From: Cricetomys ansorgei | Lineage: Eukaryota > Chordata > Mammalia > Rodentia > Nesomyidae | DNA length: 64,000 bases | Assembly: GCA_026225945.1 (NCBI GenBank) | Contig: JAMJFZ010000818.1 | Span: 2,647,501-2,711,500 of the forward strand | Direction: 5' to 3' | Part shown: positions 22,421 through 33,245 of the stretch, piece by piece | How positions within the stretch are numbered: the stretch's first letter is position 1 | Layout of the letters: the number at the start of each line of letters is the position of its first letter | The notes under the pieces: generated by a model | The model's input: only the letters and a program-made list of their open reading frames with translations | Database searches by the model: none | Told to the model about the DNA's origin: nothing | Program-made: the position numbers and the translations under genes

Positions 22421-22784
22421 AAACTTCCTCCCAAACTGACCCTGAGAACGGGGTGCCCAGAACGTTTCTTCCACTGGGGTAATTTTTTTTTTTAAAAGTA
22501 CATCTTTCATAGAATCATGAACTTTGGCAGCTATGGTTCACAGTGAGCTACTGTTTCAGAAGCAGGACTGAGAGTCTTGCTCTTCTATAAGGGGAAAGGC
22601 ATGGGATCCCTATGGCTGGCTTGGGTTGTAACATCTCATAACATCCTAGGATCTAAGCCCTCACGGTATTCTCCGAGTCTGCCCATCTGCCACCAGGTTC
22701 AACACCCACCGCGAAGCACCTTCTCTTTTGGGAGTGTAGCTCATGGAGGTAGAGTGGATAGCTCAATACAGAGTCCTAACTCAA

Positions 22785-22935
22785 CCTCCTTTCTCCTCTC
22801 CCCCTCTCCTCCCCTCCCTGTCACTATCTCTATCCCCCCTCCCCTCCCTCCCCTCCCCCTCTCAGTCTCTGTCTCCCTCCTCAATTCTCTCTTCCTCTAC
22901 CTCTCCCTCTTCCTATCTCTATCTCTGATATCTCT
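22785..22935. repeat. CT-rich tract
   Basis: Plus strand nearly only C and T, leading into (CA)n. Confidence 0.9.

Positions 22936-22937
<2 letters not shown>

Positions 22938-22980
<43 letters not shown>
22938..22980. repeat. (CA)n microsatellite
   Basis: About 21 CA units. Confidence 0.98.
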
Positions 22981-22982
<2 letters not shown>

Positions 22983-22983
22983 C

Positions 22984-23042
<59 letters not shown>
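22984..23042. repeat. (GTCT)n(ATCT)n microsatellite
   Basis: About six GTCT units pass without a break into about nine ATCT units. Confidence 0.97.
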
Positions 23043-23059
23043 CATCCCTCTCTATCTCT

Positions 23060-23140
23060 TTCCAGGGTCTCACAGGCTAGTTTCAGACTCATGATCCTCC
23101 TGCCCCAGCCTCTCCAGGTGAGAGCATGGCTGTAGGAAAT
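23060..23140 (-). mobile_element. PB1/B4-type SINE fragment, reverse
   Basis: 'ccagggtctcacaggctagt' and 'catgatcctcctgccccagc' are reverse B1/B4 right-half wording. Confidence 0.5.
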
Positions 23141-23237
23141 TCGAGGCTGCTGGAGAGAAATCTAATCTTCATATTGTGGGCAGTAGGGAAAAATGTCCAT
23201 CCATATTTCCGTTTAACATTGTGTTTGTTCATCTTGT

Positions 23238-23363
23238 AAGCCAGGCATGGGGGTGCATACATGTCATCCTGTCACTTGGGAGGTGAAGGCAGGAGGTTAA
23301 GAAGTTCAAGGCTTCACCTAGGCTGCCGAGTCTCTAGCTTAAATAAGCAAACAAACAAGATTA
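23238..23363 (+). mobile_element. PB1D/B4-type SINE
   Basis: 'taagccaggcatgggggtgc', 'ctgtcacttgggaggtgaag' and an AAACAAACAAG tail. Confidence 0.75.
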
Positions 23364-23936
23364 TTTCTAGCCTCATTACAACCACGGCAAAGGTTCTTGA
23401 AGAGCTTTTCCTCTGCTGCCGAGGTATAACCATCACGATTAGGAACTCTGTAGAGTGAAGCTTTGCCAGGGAAAAGCCCCTCTCCCTTGTGGTTGCATGC
23501 CGCTTGGACTTCTGGGAACAGCTTGGAGGGAGGTATATAAGAGGGGCAGTTGACAGCAGCGAGAGTTGGCAGTTGAAATGGACACCCAAACAATGTCACC
23601 TCTACCCCTCTGCTCTCATCTGGTTTGGGATCCCCTCAACCACACGTTTGTTGTCAGATGTTGCCGTTCTGAGTCCGAGGGGATGGAGTTTTTGTGTCTC
23701 TGTAACAGTCCTTGAGTTAAGACAAGCCTGTCTTTCCAGGTTCCCCCTGCGACCAATGCACTTCAGCAGAACACTGGCGTCCTTCACAGTAAGCAGGACC
23801 GTGGGACCCCGATCCGCACCCTAAACTTTAAAAATGCACCGGTAAGGGGGAAGAAGTGCCTACCCACAGCCGTCTCTGATTTAATAGTACTCTACCACTG
23901 TGTACCACAGCCTATGGCTTCACCCATCTTCTCAAC
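23364..23936. other. unique stretch with a TATA-like motif
   Basis: No repeat recognised. A TATATAAG motif at 23534 in GC-richer flanks is noted as a finding. A short frame of about 46 codons starts at 23578 but has no recognised domain. Confidence 0.4.
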
Positions 23937-24106
23937 GAGTCCTCCTTCTCGTCCTCCCTCTGTCCTCTCCTTCCTCCCTCCGTCCTCTCCTTCCTCCTTC
24001 CTGTCCTTCTTCCTTCCTCTCTTTCCCTTCTTCCATGCTTTCCTTTCCATTTATCCTTCCATCAAATATTCCCTCTCTCTCTCTCTCTTCCTCTCTCTCT
24101 CTCTCT

Positions 24107-24107
<1 letters not shown>
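23937..24107. repeat. CT-rich tract ending in (CT)n
   Basis: CCTCCTT/TTCC-type polypyrimidine grading into CT dinucleotides at about 24071-24107. Confidence 0.92.
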
Positions 24108-24148
<41 letters not shown>

Positions 24149-24156
24149 ACACACAC
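24108..24156. repeat. (CA)n microsatellite
   Basis: About 24 CA units with one T interruption. Confidence 0.97.
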
Positions 24157-24250
24157 GACTCACTGTATGTAGCCCTGTTTGTCTTGAAACTCACTACGTA
24201 GACCAGGCTGACCTCAAACTTAGAGACCTACCTGCCTCTACCTCCCCATA
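24157..24250 (-). mobile_element. B1 SINE fragment, reverse
   Basis: 'cactacgtagaccaggctga', 'cctcaaacttagagacctac' and 'ctgcctctacctcccc' are reverse B1 wording. The left end runs into the (CA)n. Confidence 0.75.
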
Positions 24251-25309
24251 TTGTGAATGTTGATCAAATCTAAGAAGCCAAAAGTGCGCTTTCCCATTAA
24301 GGATCACTCAGGAACCCTTTCTTTGCGCAGCATGCAGAAACTGCCTACCTCCGTACACACCAGGGGCCACCACCTGAAGAAATGTCTTCGGGAATTGATT
24401 TGATTTTCTGTCAAAATCATTTTTCAAGTGGAGAGAGGAACAAAGTCACGCAAGAAAAGTGAAACCCAAAACCAGATCTCGGGCTATCGCAGTGCCGAGC
24501 CCATGCTTGATTCTTGTGTTAAGAGAGGGGGTTCGGGGCGGGGGGGGGGGGAGATACATGGAAAATTTGGATTGGTGGTAGCTGGGATTGTAGCAGACAC
24601 CATGAGGGAGAGGAAATGATGCTGAGTTCGTGCATGGTGACTCCGAAGTTGGTCATTTGTGAGTGGAGGGATGAGCAGTGAGCAGCACTGCCTGCCAGCA
24701 GCTCACGCTCAGGGCTTGTGCACTGCTTCCGAAGATCGACTTCATCACCCTGAATACGTTCAGAGGTGACTTGAGATATGACCAGGCGGGCTGGAGAAAC
24801 GTCAGAATTATGGGGGGAGGGAGGGGTGAAGACAGGATGGAGGGGGAGGAGAAGGGGATGGGGAGGAGGAAGGGGGAGGACCACAGGAGGAATGCCTGTG
24901 TTGGAGGAAATGGCTGACCCTGAGCAACCTGGACCCTTCTCTTCTCCAGAGGCCCCACCCTCCGCCGTGTTCTCACCCATTCTGTGCCCAGCCCCTCCTT
25001 CAACTCCCCACCCTCCTTCTGGGTCAGCATAGAATCTTTCTCAATCTACAAGCTACTAATGGCCTCTCCCTTTAGCAAAAGAGAAGGCACTGTCTTCTGT
25101 GTGGTCAGTCAGCATATGCAAAACTGCATATGCGTGTAACATACATGTAAACCATCCCAGCGACGCCTGCTAAGGTGTGATGTTCTTTGGCTAGCCTTTC
25201 TCTAAGCATGATGTGGTGGGCGGGTCTGGGTAGAGACATTCCAGGCAGCAAGTGGGACTTTTTGAAAGGCTTTTTTATTACACACTCAGCAATGCCAACC
25301 CTCCCCCGT
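24251..25309. other. unassigned stretch with G-run
   Basis: A G-run of about 14 near 24539-24552 and a GA/GGA-rich segment near 24800-24890. No SINE or gene recognised. Confidence 0.4.
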
Positions 25310-25382
25310 CACTCAGCCTACTTTGAAATTAATTAACGCCCAGCTCAGAGAATGCAGGCTTTATGGTAATAAAACCTCTCCC
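25310..25382. other. candidate conserved non-coding block
   Basis: Short repeat-free block with 'ctttgaaattaattaacgcc' and 'ggctttatggtaataaaacc'. Low confidence, based on composition. Confidence 0.2.
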
Positions 25383-25419
25383 TCAACCTGCCCTCCCTCT
25401 GAACTCAGGGCCTTGAGCA

Positions 25420-25421
<2 letters not shown>

Positions 25422-25450
<29 letters not shown>

Positions 25451-25451
25451 T
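25422..25451. repeat. (TG)n microsatellite
   Basis: About 15 TG units. Confidence 0.97.
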
Positions 25452-26044
25452 GACAGGAGGATGGATTGACAGCCCTTGATCTGGGAGGCCTCTCTCTTTG
25501 ACAGAAGACAGGTAGAGACAGTAGCTGCTCCCAAAACACCCTGGCAGCATCTCTCTTGCTCTCCAGGAAGCGCCCAACCTCGAGGGCCAGAGATGAATTC
25601 AGATGTCACCTCCCTTTTCCCAGGTTTTACTGTATGTTGGATTCCGTTGGAGAAATCTTTTGAAATCTTCCCTTCTGAGCCAGGCACTTGACCGATTGAG
25701 CAGGAATCACCCCAGAAGTGAGTCCTGGCCATACATGTGTTCCTTGAATCTCGTGCTCAGACATATGTAAGATCAGGGCTAGGGCAGTGTTCTTCAGCAC
25801 GTGAACTTGACAATGGTTGAGATTGCTGGGGCGAAGAACACTCTTGTGTCGAAGTTGGGAGAGGGACTGCTCCGAAATTCTGTAGCTCTTATTCAGGTCC
25901 TACAGAGCACAGTGGCTCTCAAATGCAGCTGCAGATCCAACAGCCCAGAGGCCTCCAGAAGACGTGTACTTTTAGCATCCTCACCCTGACTGTGCTTTAA
26001 GTTCCCACATCAGCAAATCTTAGCAATTTGCATCTTTAACCATT
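25452..26044. other. unassigned stretch
   Basis: No recognised gene or repeat. The segment near 25905-25980 may contain a very decayed MER5-like piece, which I do not call. Confidence 0.35.
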
Positions 26045-26130
26045 TCCTGGAATCTGATGCCTCCTGCTAGCTTCTGCAGACACTGCACGCGCATGGTGCA
26101 CAGACATACATGAAGGCAAGCATGTATGTC
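26045..26130 (+). mobile_element. B2 SINE 3' fragment
   Basis: 'ctggaatctgatgcctcctg' and 'catggtgcacagacatacat' are B2 middle and 3' wording. The 5' head is absent. Confidence 0.75.
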
Positions 26131-26136
26131 TATATA

Positions 26137-26145
26137 TGTATGTGT

Positions 26146-26178
<33 letters not shown>
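26137..26178. repeat. (TG)n microsatellite
   Basis: TG units with two TATG interruptions, continuing from the B2 fragment. Confidence 0.93.
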
Positions 26179-26182
<4 letters not shown>

Positions 26183-26236
26183 TTTAAAGTTAGAAACAAC
26201 AACTACAACATCAGCATGTCAGGCGTAGTCACACAC

Positions 26237-26745
26237 ATCCAGCTGTGTGTGTGACAGGTCTACAACTTGCTTCTGTATGTCTGGTGACTCTGGTCTCTCC
26301 TAGAAGGGATCAGGTGAAATTTGGACTTCACAGCTGGCTTCTTTCGCTTAGCGTGATGTCTTCCAGGTTCAGTTGCATTGTCACAGGTGAGGTGTCAAAG
26401 GTTCCTTCTTCTGCGAGTGCCATTCTCCTGCCTGTATGACACATCTCACGGATCTGCTCACCTGCCGATGGACATGTCCGCTGTGCTTATATGTTGGTTA
26501 CTGTGCAAAGCACAATGGCATAATTATAAACATCCCCTGGAGTCTTGATTTCAGTTCCTTTGTATGATCCACACCCCAAAGTGGATGTCTGGATAAACCT
26601 ACTGCCAACCTTTTGGTGACAGCCCTCTGACATATCTGGATGGTAACTCACAATGGATTTGACTTGAGTTTCCCTAGTATTTATTAGAGGTGTTGAGTTC
26701 ATTTCTGGAGGCCTGTTGGCCATTGTATGACTTCTTAGGAAAACT
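26237..26745 (+). mobile_element. L1M 3'-UTR relic
   Basis: Follows remembered L1M 3' UTR order: 'ctttcgcttagcgtgatgtc', 'cacctgccgatggacatgtc', 'agttcctttgtatgatccac', 'ctgttggccattgtatgact'. Ancient mammalian L1. Confidence 0.7.
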
Positions 26746-26772
26746 GTGTATCTATCTATCTATCTATCTATC

Positions 26773-26815
<43 letters not shown>

Positions 26816-26829
26816 ATCTATCTATCTAT
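26746..26829. repeat. (ATCT)n microsatellite
   Basis: About 20 ATCT units with two ATCATCT interruptions. A remnant of the same repeat (27155-27167) continues beyond the LTR inserted in it. Confidence 0.95.
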
Positions 26830-27154
26830 CATTGTGGAAGTTTATTTTTAGTTATGTATAAAATAATTGTTTTGTGCAGTCTTGGGTGAGGGGCTTGCCT
26901 AGGCCTTGGCATCTTGCATTGTCTGCAGGTGTTGGATTTATGTGGGGGATTTTTGATTGCTAGCCATCTGCATGTGCTATCAGTAGAGCACCTGAAGAGT
27001 TTTGGATCAATAAAAACACCTGAGCTCAGACGCCTGGGGTTCCACTGTACAGCCATGAGGATGGTTCCCTCTGCTGAGGTCTGGAAGGGTTCGCACCTGT
27101 GAGAATGCCTCATTGTCATTCTTGCTGAGCCATCACAGAAGCCTAACTGCTACA
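26830..27154 (+). mobile_element. mys-like solo LTR, copy 1
   Basis: About 325 bp. The first two bases read CA where other copies have TG. It contains 'gcacctgaagagttttggat', an AATAAA signal (tcaataaaaacacc), and ends ctgctaca. Flanked by ATCTAT on both sides, which is uninformative because the site is an ATCT microsatellite. Same family as copies at 43426, 52409, 53292, 54934 and 59387. Confidence 0.85.
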
Positions 27155-27165
27155 ATCTATCTATT

Positions 27166-27291
27166 TTGGAAACAAGTTCTCATGTAACCGAGGCTGGCTT
27201 CAGGCTCACTTTGGCATTGAACTCTTCTTAATCCTGCTATTTCAGCCTACCAAGTGCTGGGACTGTAAGTGAGTACCACCGTGCCCAGCTT
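27166..27291 (-). mobile_element. PB1/B1-type SINE, reverse
   Basis: 'gtaaccgaggctggcttcag' and 'ccaagtgctgggactgtaag' are reverse B1-class wording, ending 'ccaccgtgcccagctt'. Confidence 0.75.
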
Positions 27292-27292
27292 A

Positions 27293-27740
27293 TTCATGTG
27301 TTTTTACTTGGTACATAATAAGCAGATGTGCTTTTGGAGTACAACGTTTAAGCTTCGGGTACTGACCAATCTATGCATTAGCAGGGTGTCTCCCTAGACA
27401 TTGAGTGATTTTTGTGTTGGGAATCTTCACATGCTTTCTCCTGGTTCTTTATAAAATACCTAATAAGTTCCTGTGAACTCTTTCCCCTTCTCTGCTGAGT
27501 GCACTTGAACCCATTCCGCTCATTTATCTGTATGCTGGTACCCATCATCCCGTCTCCCTGCACCCTTCCTTCCTTCCTCCCTTCCTTCCTTCCTTCCCTT
27601 TAGCAATCACTATTCTTCTCTTCCAAGACATCACATTTTTAACTTCCACACATGACTGAGAACACGGATATGTATCTTTCCCCATCACAGTGCTCTCCAG
27701 CTCCATCCCCGTGGCTCCCAATAACAGAATTGAATTCTTT
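27293..27740 (+). mobile_element. second L1M relic, upstream part of 3' UTR
   Basis: 'tacttggtacataataagca', 'agcaatcactattcttctct' and 'aacttccacacatgactgag' match a part of the L1M 3' UTR that should precede the segment found at 26237-26745. Here it follows it. Confidence 0.55.
27564..27599. repeat. (TTCC)n simple repeat
   Basis: TTCC units with one CTCC interruption inside the L1M relic. Confidence 0.9.
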
Positions 27741-29639
27741 CCTCTGCTTGGGCCTGTATTAATTATGGTTCTTCCTTCCTTTGTTCTAGTTAATAGCCTC
27801 TAGCACTACCATGGACCTGGGTCCCTGAAGGACTGTGTGCATCAGAGCCCCCTGACATCCTCCCCTGGGCTCCATATAGCATGAGTAAGTAGTCAGCCCT
27901 GGGATGCCGAGTCACTGAACTTTCAGGGAAATCGACTGTAGTGCAGCCTACCCTCCGATGACTCATCCACCTCCCAACACTGCAAGCTCACCCTCCCAAG
28001 GGGATCTTTGTTGAAGTCAGGGTTTTCCTGGATTGCATCCTTCCTCCACTTACCACATTCCCCAAAAGCCATGTAGTTCACAGAGCTTTCTCCAACCATC
28101 CCGGTCCACACAGTTTCTTCTTGACATGCATTCATTGCCCAGGTGTCCCTTGGCTATTTATTACGTACCAAGTAGATCCAGTAACAGTGAGCGAGCAAAG
28201 AGCAAAATCCTTTATCTGTCTCTTTGTTTCCTGGCTTCTGAGCTTCTGCACTATTTTTCTCAATGTGTTTGTACGTGCCTCGAATTTATAGTTTTATGAG
28301 GTCTTGGCAGACCACAGTGGATGCCTTTGTCCTTAAAGAATCTTTCTTCTGTTTTCTTTTTCCTCTCTTCCTCCTTCTCTACAACTTGTTACCTCAGGCT
28401 GTCAAATAAACACACTGTCAGGAAGGTCACCCAGCCCTCAGGTGCTCCTTCTCCATTGAGGAGCTGGCTCCTCTGGCAGTGGACATCATCACCCAAGTCC
28501 TGCTCTGACTGTGGACTCCCACCATCCTCGGGCCTGCCCAGAGTCAGCTTCTTCGTTTTCTGAAGTGTTGCTGACCTGTGTGGGGGAAGTTTGTCTTGAT
28601 ATCGTCACCTACCACGTGGAGGCTGTGTGCGTCAATCCGCACAATGTCAAGACGCTGGATCTGCTCCTTAGAGTCAGAGTCCACTAGAAAAGATGCTACG
28701 GGTTAAGCTGAGACCTGGTTTTGATATTCCCTCTGTCTGAAAACGGACCTAGATGTCGCGGAGTTGAAAGGTAAGACACTGGCACTAGCTACTCCTTCTC
28801 AACAGCTCTGTTCCACATTTGCCTCCTGAGACACTAGCCATCTCAGGCTCCCACAGAGCCACGAATGCCTGTATCATGGTAATGGACAAATGAGGCCGAT
28901 CGTCCATGTTCATGTGTCTTGAGTCAGAGAAGATTCGGAACCGTGAGAAGTTGGATGCTGGGTTGAGTTTCCTAGACTATGTTGTCAGAGTGCTGGCCTC
29001 CCTCCTTCTATGGGGAGCCTCTTTCCTTTGACACTGTGGTTGGTGGAAGAGGAGCTCACACCCATAAGTTGCCCAAGGTCAGGAGCCTGGTAATGTTGGG
29101 GCACAAAGGGAACCTAAGCTCAGACCCTCATTTTGTTCGTGTCTGGACCGAAGGTCCTTCTAAAGCAAAGTGGAATTACTTTAGGGGAGCGTTCATCTGA
29201 CATAGTCAGCCTTGAAAGCTGAGCCCTGTCCAAGAGAGATTTGTCAATCCTGGGACATTGTGCAAAACTCTTCCCAGCTGGAGCCACGAGTCAATATCAT
29301 TCTTCTGGAAGCTTCTGAGAAGCAGGCAAAGGCCTTCAGCAGCAACGGAAAGAGGAATGAGTCACCGTTGAGTGAAGAGGAGGGTCTGTGGAGAAATGCT
29401 ACTTGTGGATCTAGTCCAGTTTCCTTGTCTCCTGGGATTGAGGTGGAGCTGGCTAATGATCCATAATTGTCACCTGGCTCACTTTGAGGTTGTCTCCATT
29501 CGTGTCTTCCACGCAGTTAGCTATATAGCCTCCTGAAAGATTGTGGGGTGAGTGATTTGACTCCCCCCATCCCTTTTAAAAATCAATTCTAGAATACTAT
29601 TTGGAAACAATGTTTAACCACATTTGTTTATTAATTCAA
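27741..29639. other. unique stretch, about 1.9 kb
   Basis: No SINE or microsatellite recognised. A weak L2-like phrase lies near 28120-28190 ('catgcattcattgcccaggt'). No supported gene. Confidence 0.4.
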
Positions 29640-29797
29640 TTATCTTGAGGATTCTTGCTTATCACATGCATATGCAGGTCCGAGGACCAGTTGCAAGAGT
29701 TGTTTCTCTTCTTCCACTGTGCGGGACCCAAGAACCAACTCAGGTCATCAGGCGTGGCGGAAAGCACCTTTACCCACCGAGCCATCTTGCCAGTCCG
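29640..29797 (-). mobile_element. B3/B2-type SINE, reverse
   Basis: 'gcgggacccaagaaccaact', 'caggtcatcaggcgtggcgg' and the terminal cgagccatcttgccagtcc are reverse B2/B3 head wording. Confidence 0.75.
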
Positions 29798-30076
29798 CTC
29801 TTTGTAAATTTTAATCCTAAGGATGGTCACCTATAGGCAGCTTATAGAAGTTGGATGAAGGTCCTCCACATGCTTATTTAAAGGCACAGTGGCAGGCACG
29901 GTGGCCCACACTATGTACATAAGAGCCAGTCACCGTGGGTGGCAGGACTCAGAGAGAGTGTTCCATAGAAAACGGACAGAGCTTGAGGGACAGAGCTGAA
30001 ACCACATAGCTGTGTCCCACTCAAAACTACAGTTGACAGCCAAGTTTCTCACCGTGTGTCATTTAAAAAAAAGTCC

Positions 30077-30107
30077 TGTGTGTGTGTGTGTGTGCGCGCG
30101 CGCGCGC
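30077..30107. repeat. (TG)n(CG)n alternating tract
   Basis: About eight TG units followed by about seven CG units, an uninterrupted alternating purine-pyrimidine run with rare CpG density. Confidence 0.97.
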
Positions 30108-30345
30108 ATCCAGATGCATGCATGCCATGGCATACCGATAAAGGAGGTCAGAGGTCCTTACCTCACAACTTGTTTGAGACAGGCTCTCTGTGTTGTTCAC
30201 CACTGTGTATGCCAAGCTAGCTGGCCCACAGGATTCTGGGTATTCCCCTGTCTCTATCTCCCACCTCTTCATAGGATCACTGAGATTACAGACACTCTCA
30301 TGTTTCTGTAGGCCCTGGGGATTTGAACTCGGGTCGTTATGTTTG
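30108..30345 (-). mobile_element. B3-type SINE, reverse
   Basis: 'aaaggaggtcagaggtcctt', 'ttgtttgagacaggctctct', 'ccctggggatttgaactcgg' follow reverse B3 order. The TG/CG run sits at its tail side. Confidence 0.7.
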
Positions 30346-31742
30346 TACAGAAAGAACCCAGAGCCACACCAAAAGAGGAAGGAGGGAGGATGTACCATAG
30401 TCAGGGGTGTGGCATCTTCATTGACTCCACACTGTGAGCAGAGTCTCTGACTGTGTGATTCTACGATGCTCTCCAGACTGACTGAATTGTCCATTTTGTC
30501 TTCTGTAACCTCCAGGCCATACCGTGTTTACCTTGAGAGGTTATTATGATGGTGAATGGGATGGATGCCAAGGGTGGATTAGATGATACACACTGAATAC
30601 ATGCTGTTTGGATCATCAGAACCGGACACCACGGGACACAGTCCCCCGACACCATCCTCCAGAGGGATGGCCTGATTTGCCAGGACTTGTGACATTCTAG
30701 AAACCCAGAAACCACAAAAACCTGACAGCCACGCATGGCGAGGAGAACGTCTATGCAACCAGGCTTCTACTAGCAGAAGAGACCATGAACCCAGATGCTC
30801 AGGAAGGCCAGCTTGACTCCATTAATCCCTAAGATCACCCACATAGATCAAAGGCGCCCCAAGGTTGCTCAATAGGCTGGTGACTGTCCCACCAGGGCCT
30901 GGAATTCCAATGTGCTCTGGAGCAGGAGGAGGTGGTGGGACTGGGCTCTCCCTTTGGGCATGGATTGGTGGCTGACAGTGTGCCAAAGCTGGGGACGGTA
31001 CTGAGGCTGCTGAGATGCAAGCCACGGGTACTGAATTCGGAAAACATGACATCTGGTGGGAGAAGACATAGATACCCCTTATTCGGAGGAACATTTAATT
31101 TTTACTTGATTGTTCTGCTAAGAATTTAATGAGATTACGAAAAGAACAATAAAAACAAGAACAATAAAACGTGTTAAATGAACATAAAATATACATAGCC
31201 AAGAAGAGGGGGAAACAAGAGACAAGTGGGAGAGTAGAGTATACCGTGTAGCCAGTGGTTTAAAGAACCGCTTTCACCAATAGACTAGCTCTGCAGTCCC
31301 GGGATTGCTCTCTGCCCAGACAGCAGTGTGCGCTTGGGATGATGGTCCTCTTGTCATGCATCTGTTTCATCCCTAATTTGGGACTAGCTTTTGCCCAGAT
31401 CTTTTGTGATGGAGGGTGCCCAGAAGAGTCACACAGCCTCTCAGACATCAGAAATGCCTTTGAGCTGTGGGAACGAGGTCTCCATAGCGGGTTCCTGGGG
31501 AGAACCTCGCGTCTTCAGTCACCTCTGCATCCTAAAGATGCCCAGGGTGATGGAGAGAGTACCCGAGGCTGTTGATACACAGAGTCAGAGAACACAGAGA
31601 ATTCACATTCATTGGCTAAGTCGAGTCCACTTTCATCCAAGAAGATACTGCTTCGATCGGTAGCTCACACTTAAAGCGAGTGATACAGATGTTTACCGAG
31701 GCAGGAAGCACAGCGAGAGAATGAAACTGGTAGGAAGTCTCG
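30346..31742. other. unique stretch, about 1.4 kb
   Basis: No recognised repeat or gene. AT-rich near 31080-31190. Confidence 0.4.
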
Positions 31743-31809
31743 AAGATGTCACGTGAAAGGAAGCGAGAGCATGTGTAAGATGTGAAGGTGACCTTTCACG
31801 TGACATCTT
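31743..31809. repeat. perfect 18-bp inverted repeat, 31-nt loop
   Basis: Left arm aagatgtcacgtgaaagg (31743-31760) is the exact reverse complement of the right arm at 31792-31809. Each arm holds the palindromic octamer TCACGTGA. A shortened copy of the left arm (aagatgtgaagg, 31777-31788) lies in the loop. Confidence 0.97.
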
Positions 31810-32971
31810 TTCCGAGGCTTTCGTCTCCCAGGCACTGAAGCTGGCGGCCAAGAAGCTTAGGCGCTTACCGATGTTGGCTGCCTTCGGTCTGCCACCCCGG
31901 GGGGGGGGGGGGGATTGCGCAAGGCATACCACGAAGTCGTCAGCTGCCTTCTGCCTGCAGCTTCTAATTAGAGAAAATGAGGACAGGATGGGAAGGGTGA
32001 CACGCCACTCCATCCTTTGTCTTTCTGTTGCCTGATTCTTCCACCTCCCTGGAATGTCAGGTCCGGGACGGCAGGTGCGGCTTGTCCCTGTCAACCAGTG
32101 CCGCCTCTTCGCTGGTCGGTAGCACACGGCAGAACCATGGCGAGCTGCGTTATTCACAGGCACACCTCCACCCCATCTCTAGAACTCTCTAACACTTTTC
32201 ATTTCTTAGCCACTCGTTGTCATAAGGTCCCCAGAGAAACCCAAGAAACTGCTGAAGGGGACAGGACACTCTGGTACTTCGAGGCTCTGATGTGTAGCTC
32301 TCTGCGTGACTCCCCTGACGTTTTATTTGGGGTTCTGTTCTCAGAGGCTGGGAGTATTACATCATTGCTGGAGAGAGCCAGCAAGGAGAGTTTGCCCACT
32401 ACGGGCAAACAAGCCTGTAGTGCTAACTGAATCACATGCTGGCGTTGATCTGTGTTCCTGCCTCCTGGGGGCATGGCGCCCTGGAAGGGAAAGCGTGCCC
32501 CAAGGGCTCAGTGTTACTGGGTTTACTTAAGATTTCATTCTGTCATGTTGGTCCGCAATGATCTCCCCTATGTAACACCGTGGTTCTTTGGTTATTAGGT
32601 GTCATGTCTTCCTGCCCAGTTAGAGAGTTTTTTCCTATTTAACTTGTTAGGGACCCAGTGGTTGCCACCACTACTTGTAAGACGTGTTGGAATATTTCCC
32701 ATCCAGCACGCATCTGACTCCGGTTCGGCACCTGCTCTGGAACCCGGGCTGAATGTCACACAGAGTAAATACTGGAGCCTTGCCGCAGTCCCAGGACTCT
32801 GCAAGAATTAACCCCGCACAGAACTGAGAACTTCACAGAAAGTAAGGTAGCACCTCATGATGAGTCATACCTCTTGCTAATATACATGGAGAACCTACGA
32901 TGATCTTGGCCGGCCCATTTTAAGTCTCGCCGACATCCGTCCACAGGCTGAAGCGGGGTCCCCCAGAGGTT
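31810..32971. other. unique stretch with a 15-G run
   Basis: A run of 15 G at 31899-31913. Somewhat higher CpG around 32040-32150 but too short and sparse for a CpG island. No repeat recognised. Confidence 0.45.
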
Positions 32972-33245
32972 CATGTCCCCAGTGGGTAGTGCTGTGTCTT
33001 GAGACTGTGAAAACTTTGAGAGGTGGGGCCTCACTGGAAAAAAGTGGGTCACTTTTTACACTTATATTTAGCCCCTGGTCCCCCCTTCTTTTTCTGATTC
33101 CTGGCAGCCACAAGGTAAATGGCTCCCTTCACCACAGGCTCCCGCCATAGGGATGCTTTGCCCAAGTGCACAAAGCCAATAGTTCCCATGGGGTAGACCA
33201 TCTGGAACCATGAGCAGAGCAGACCCTCTTGTTTCTGTCAGGCTT
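32972..33245 (+). mobile_element. MaLR-type LTR relic
   Basis: 'gagaggtggggcctcactgg', 'ctgattcctggcagccacaa' and 'ggctcccgccatagggatg' follow MST/MT-like MaLR LTR order on plus. Confidence 0.55.

Noticed and set aside
32040..32150. Possible CpG island
   Set aside because: CpGs are only locally enriched over about 100 bp, far below island length and density.
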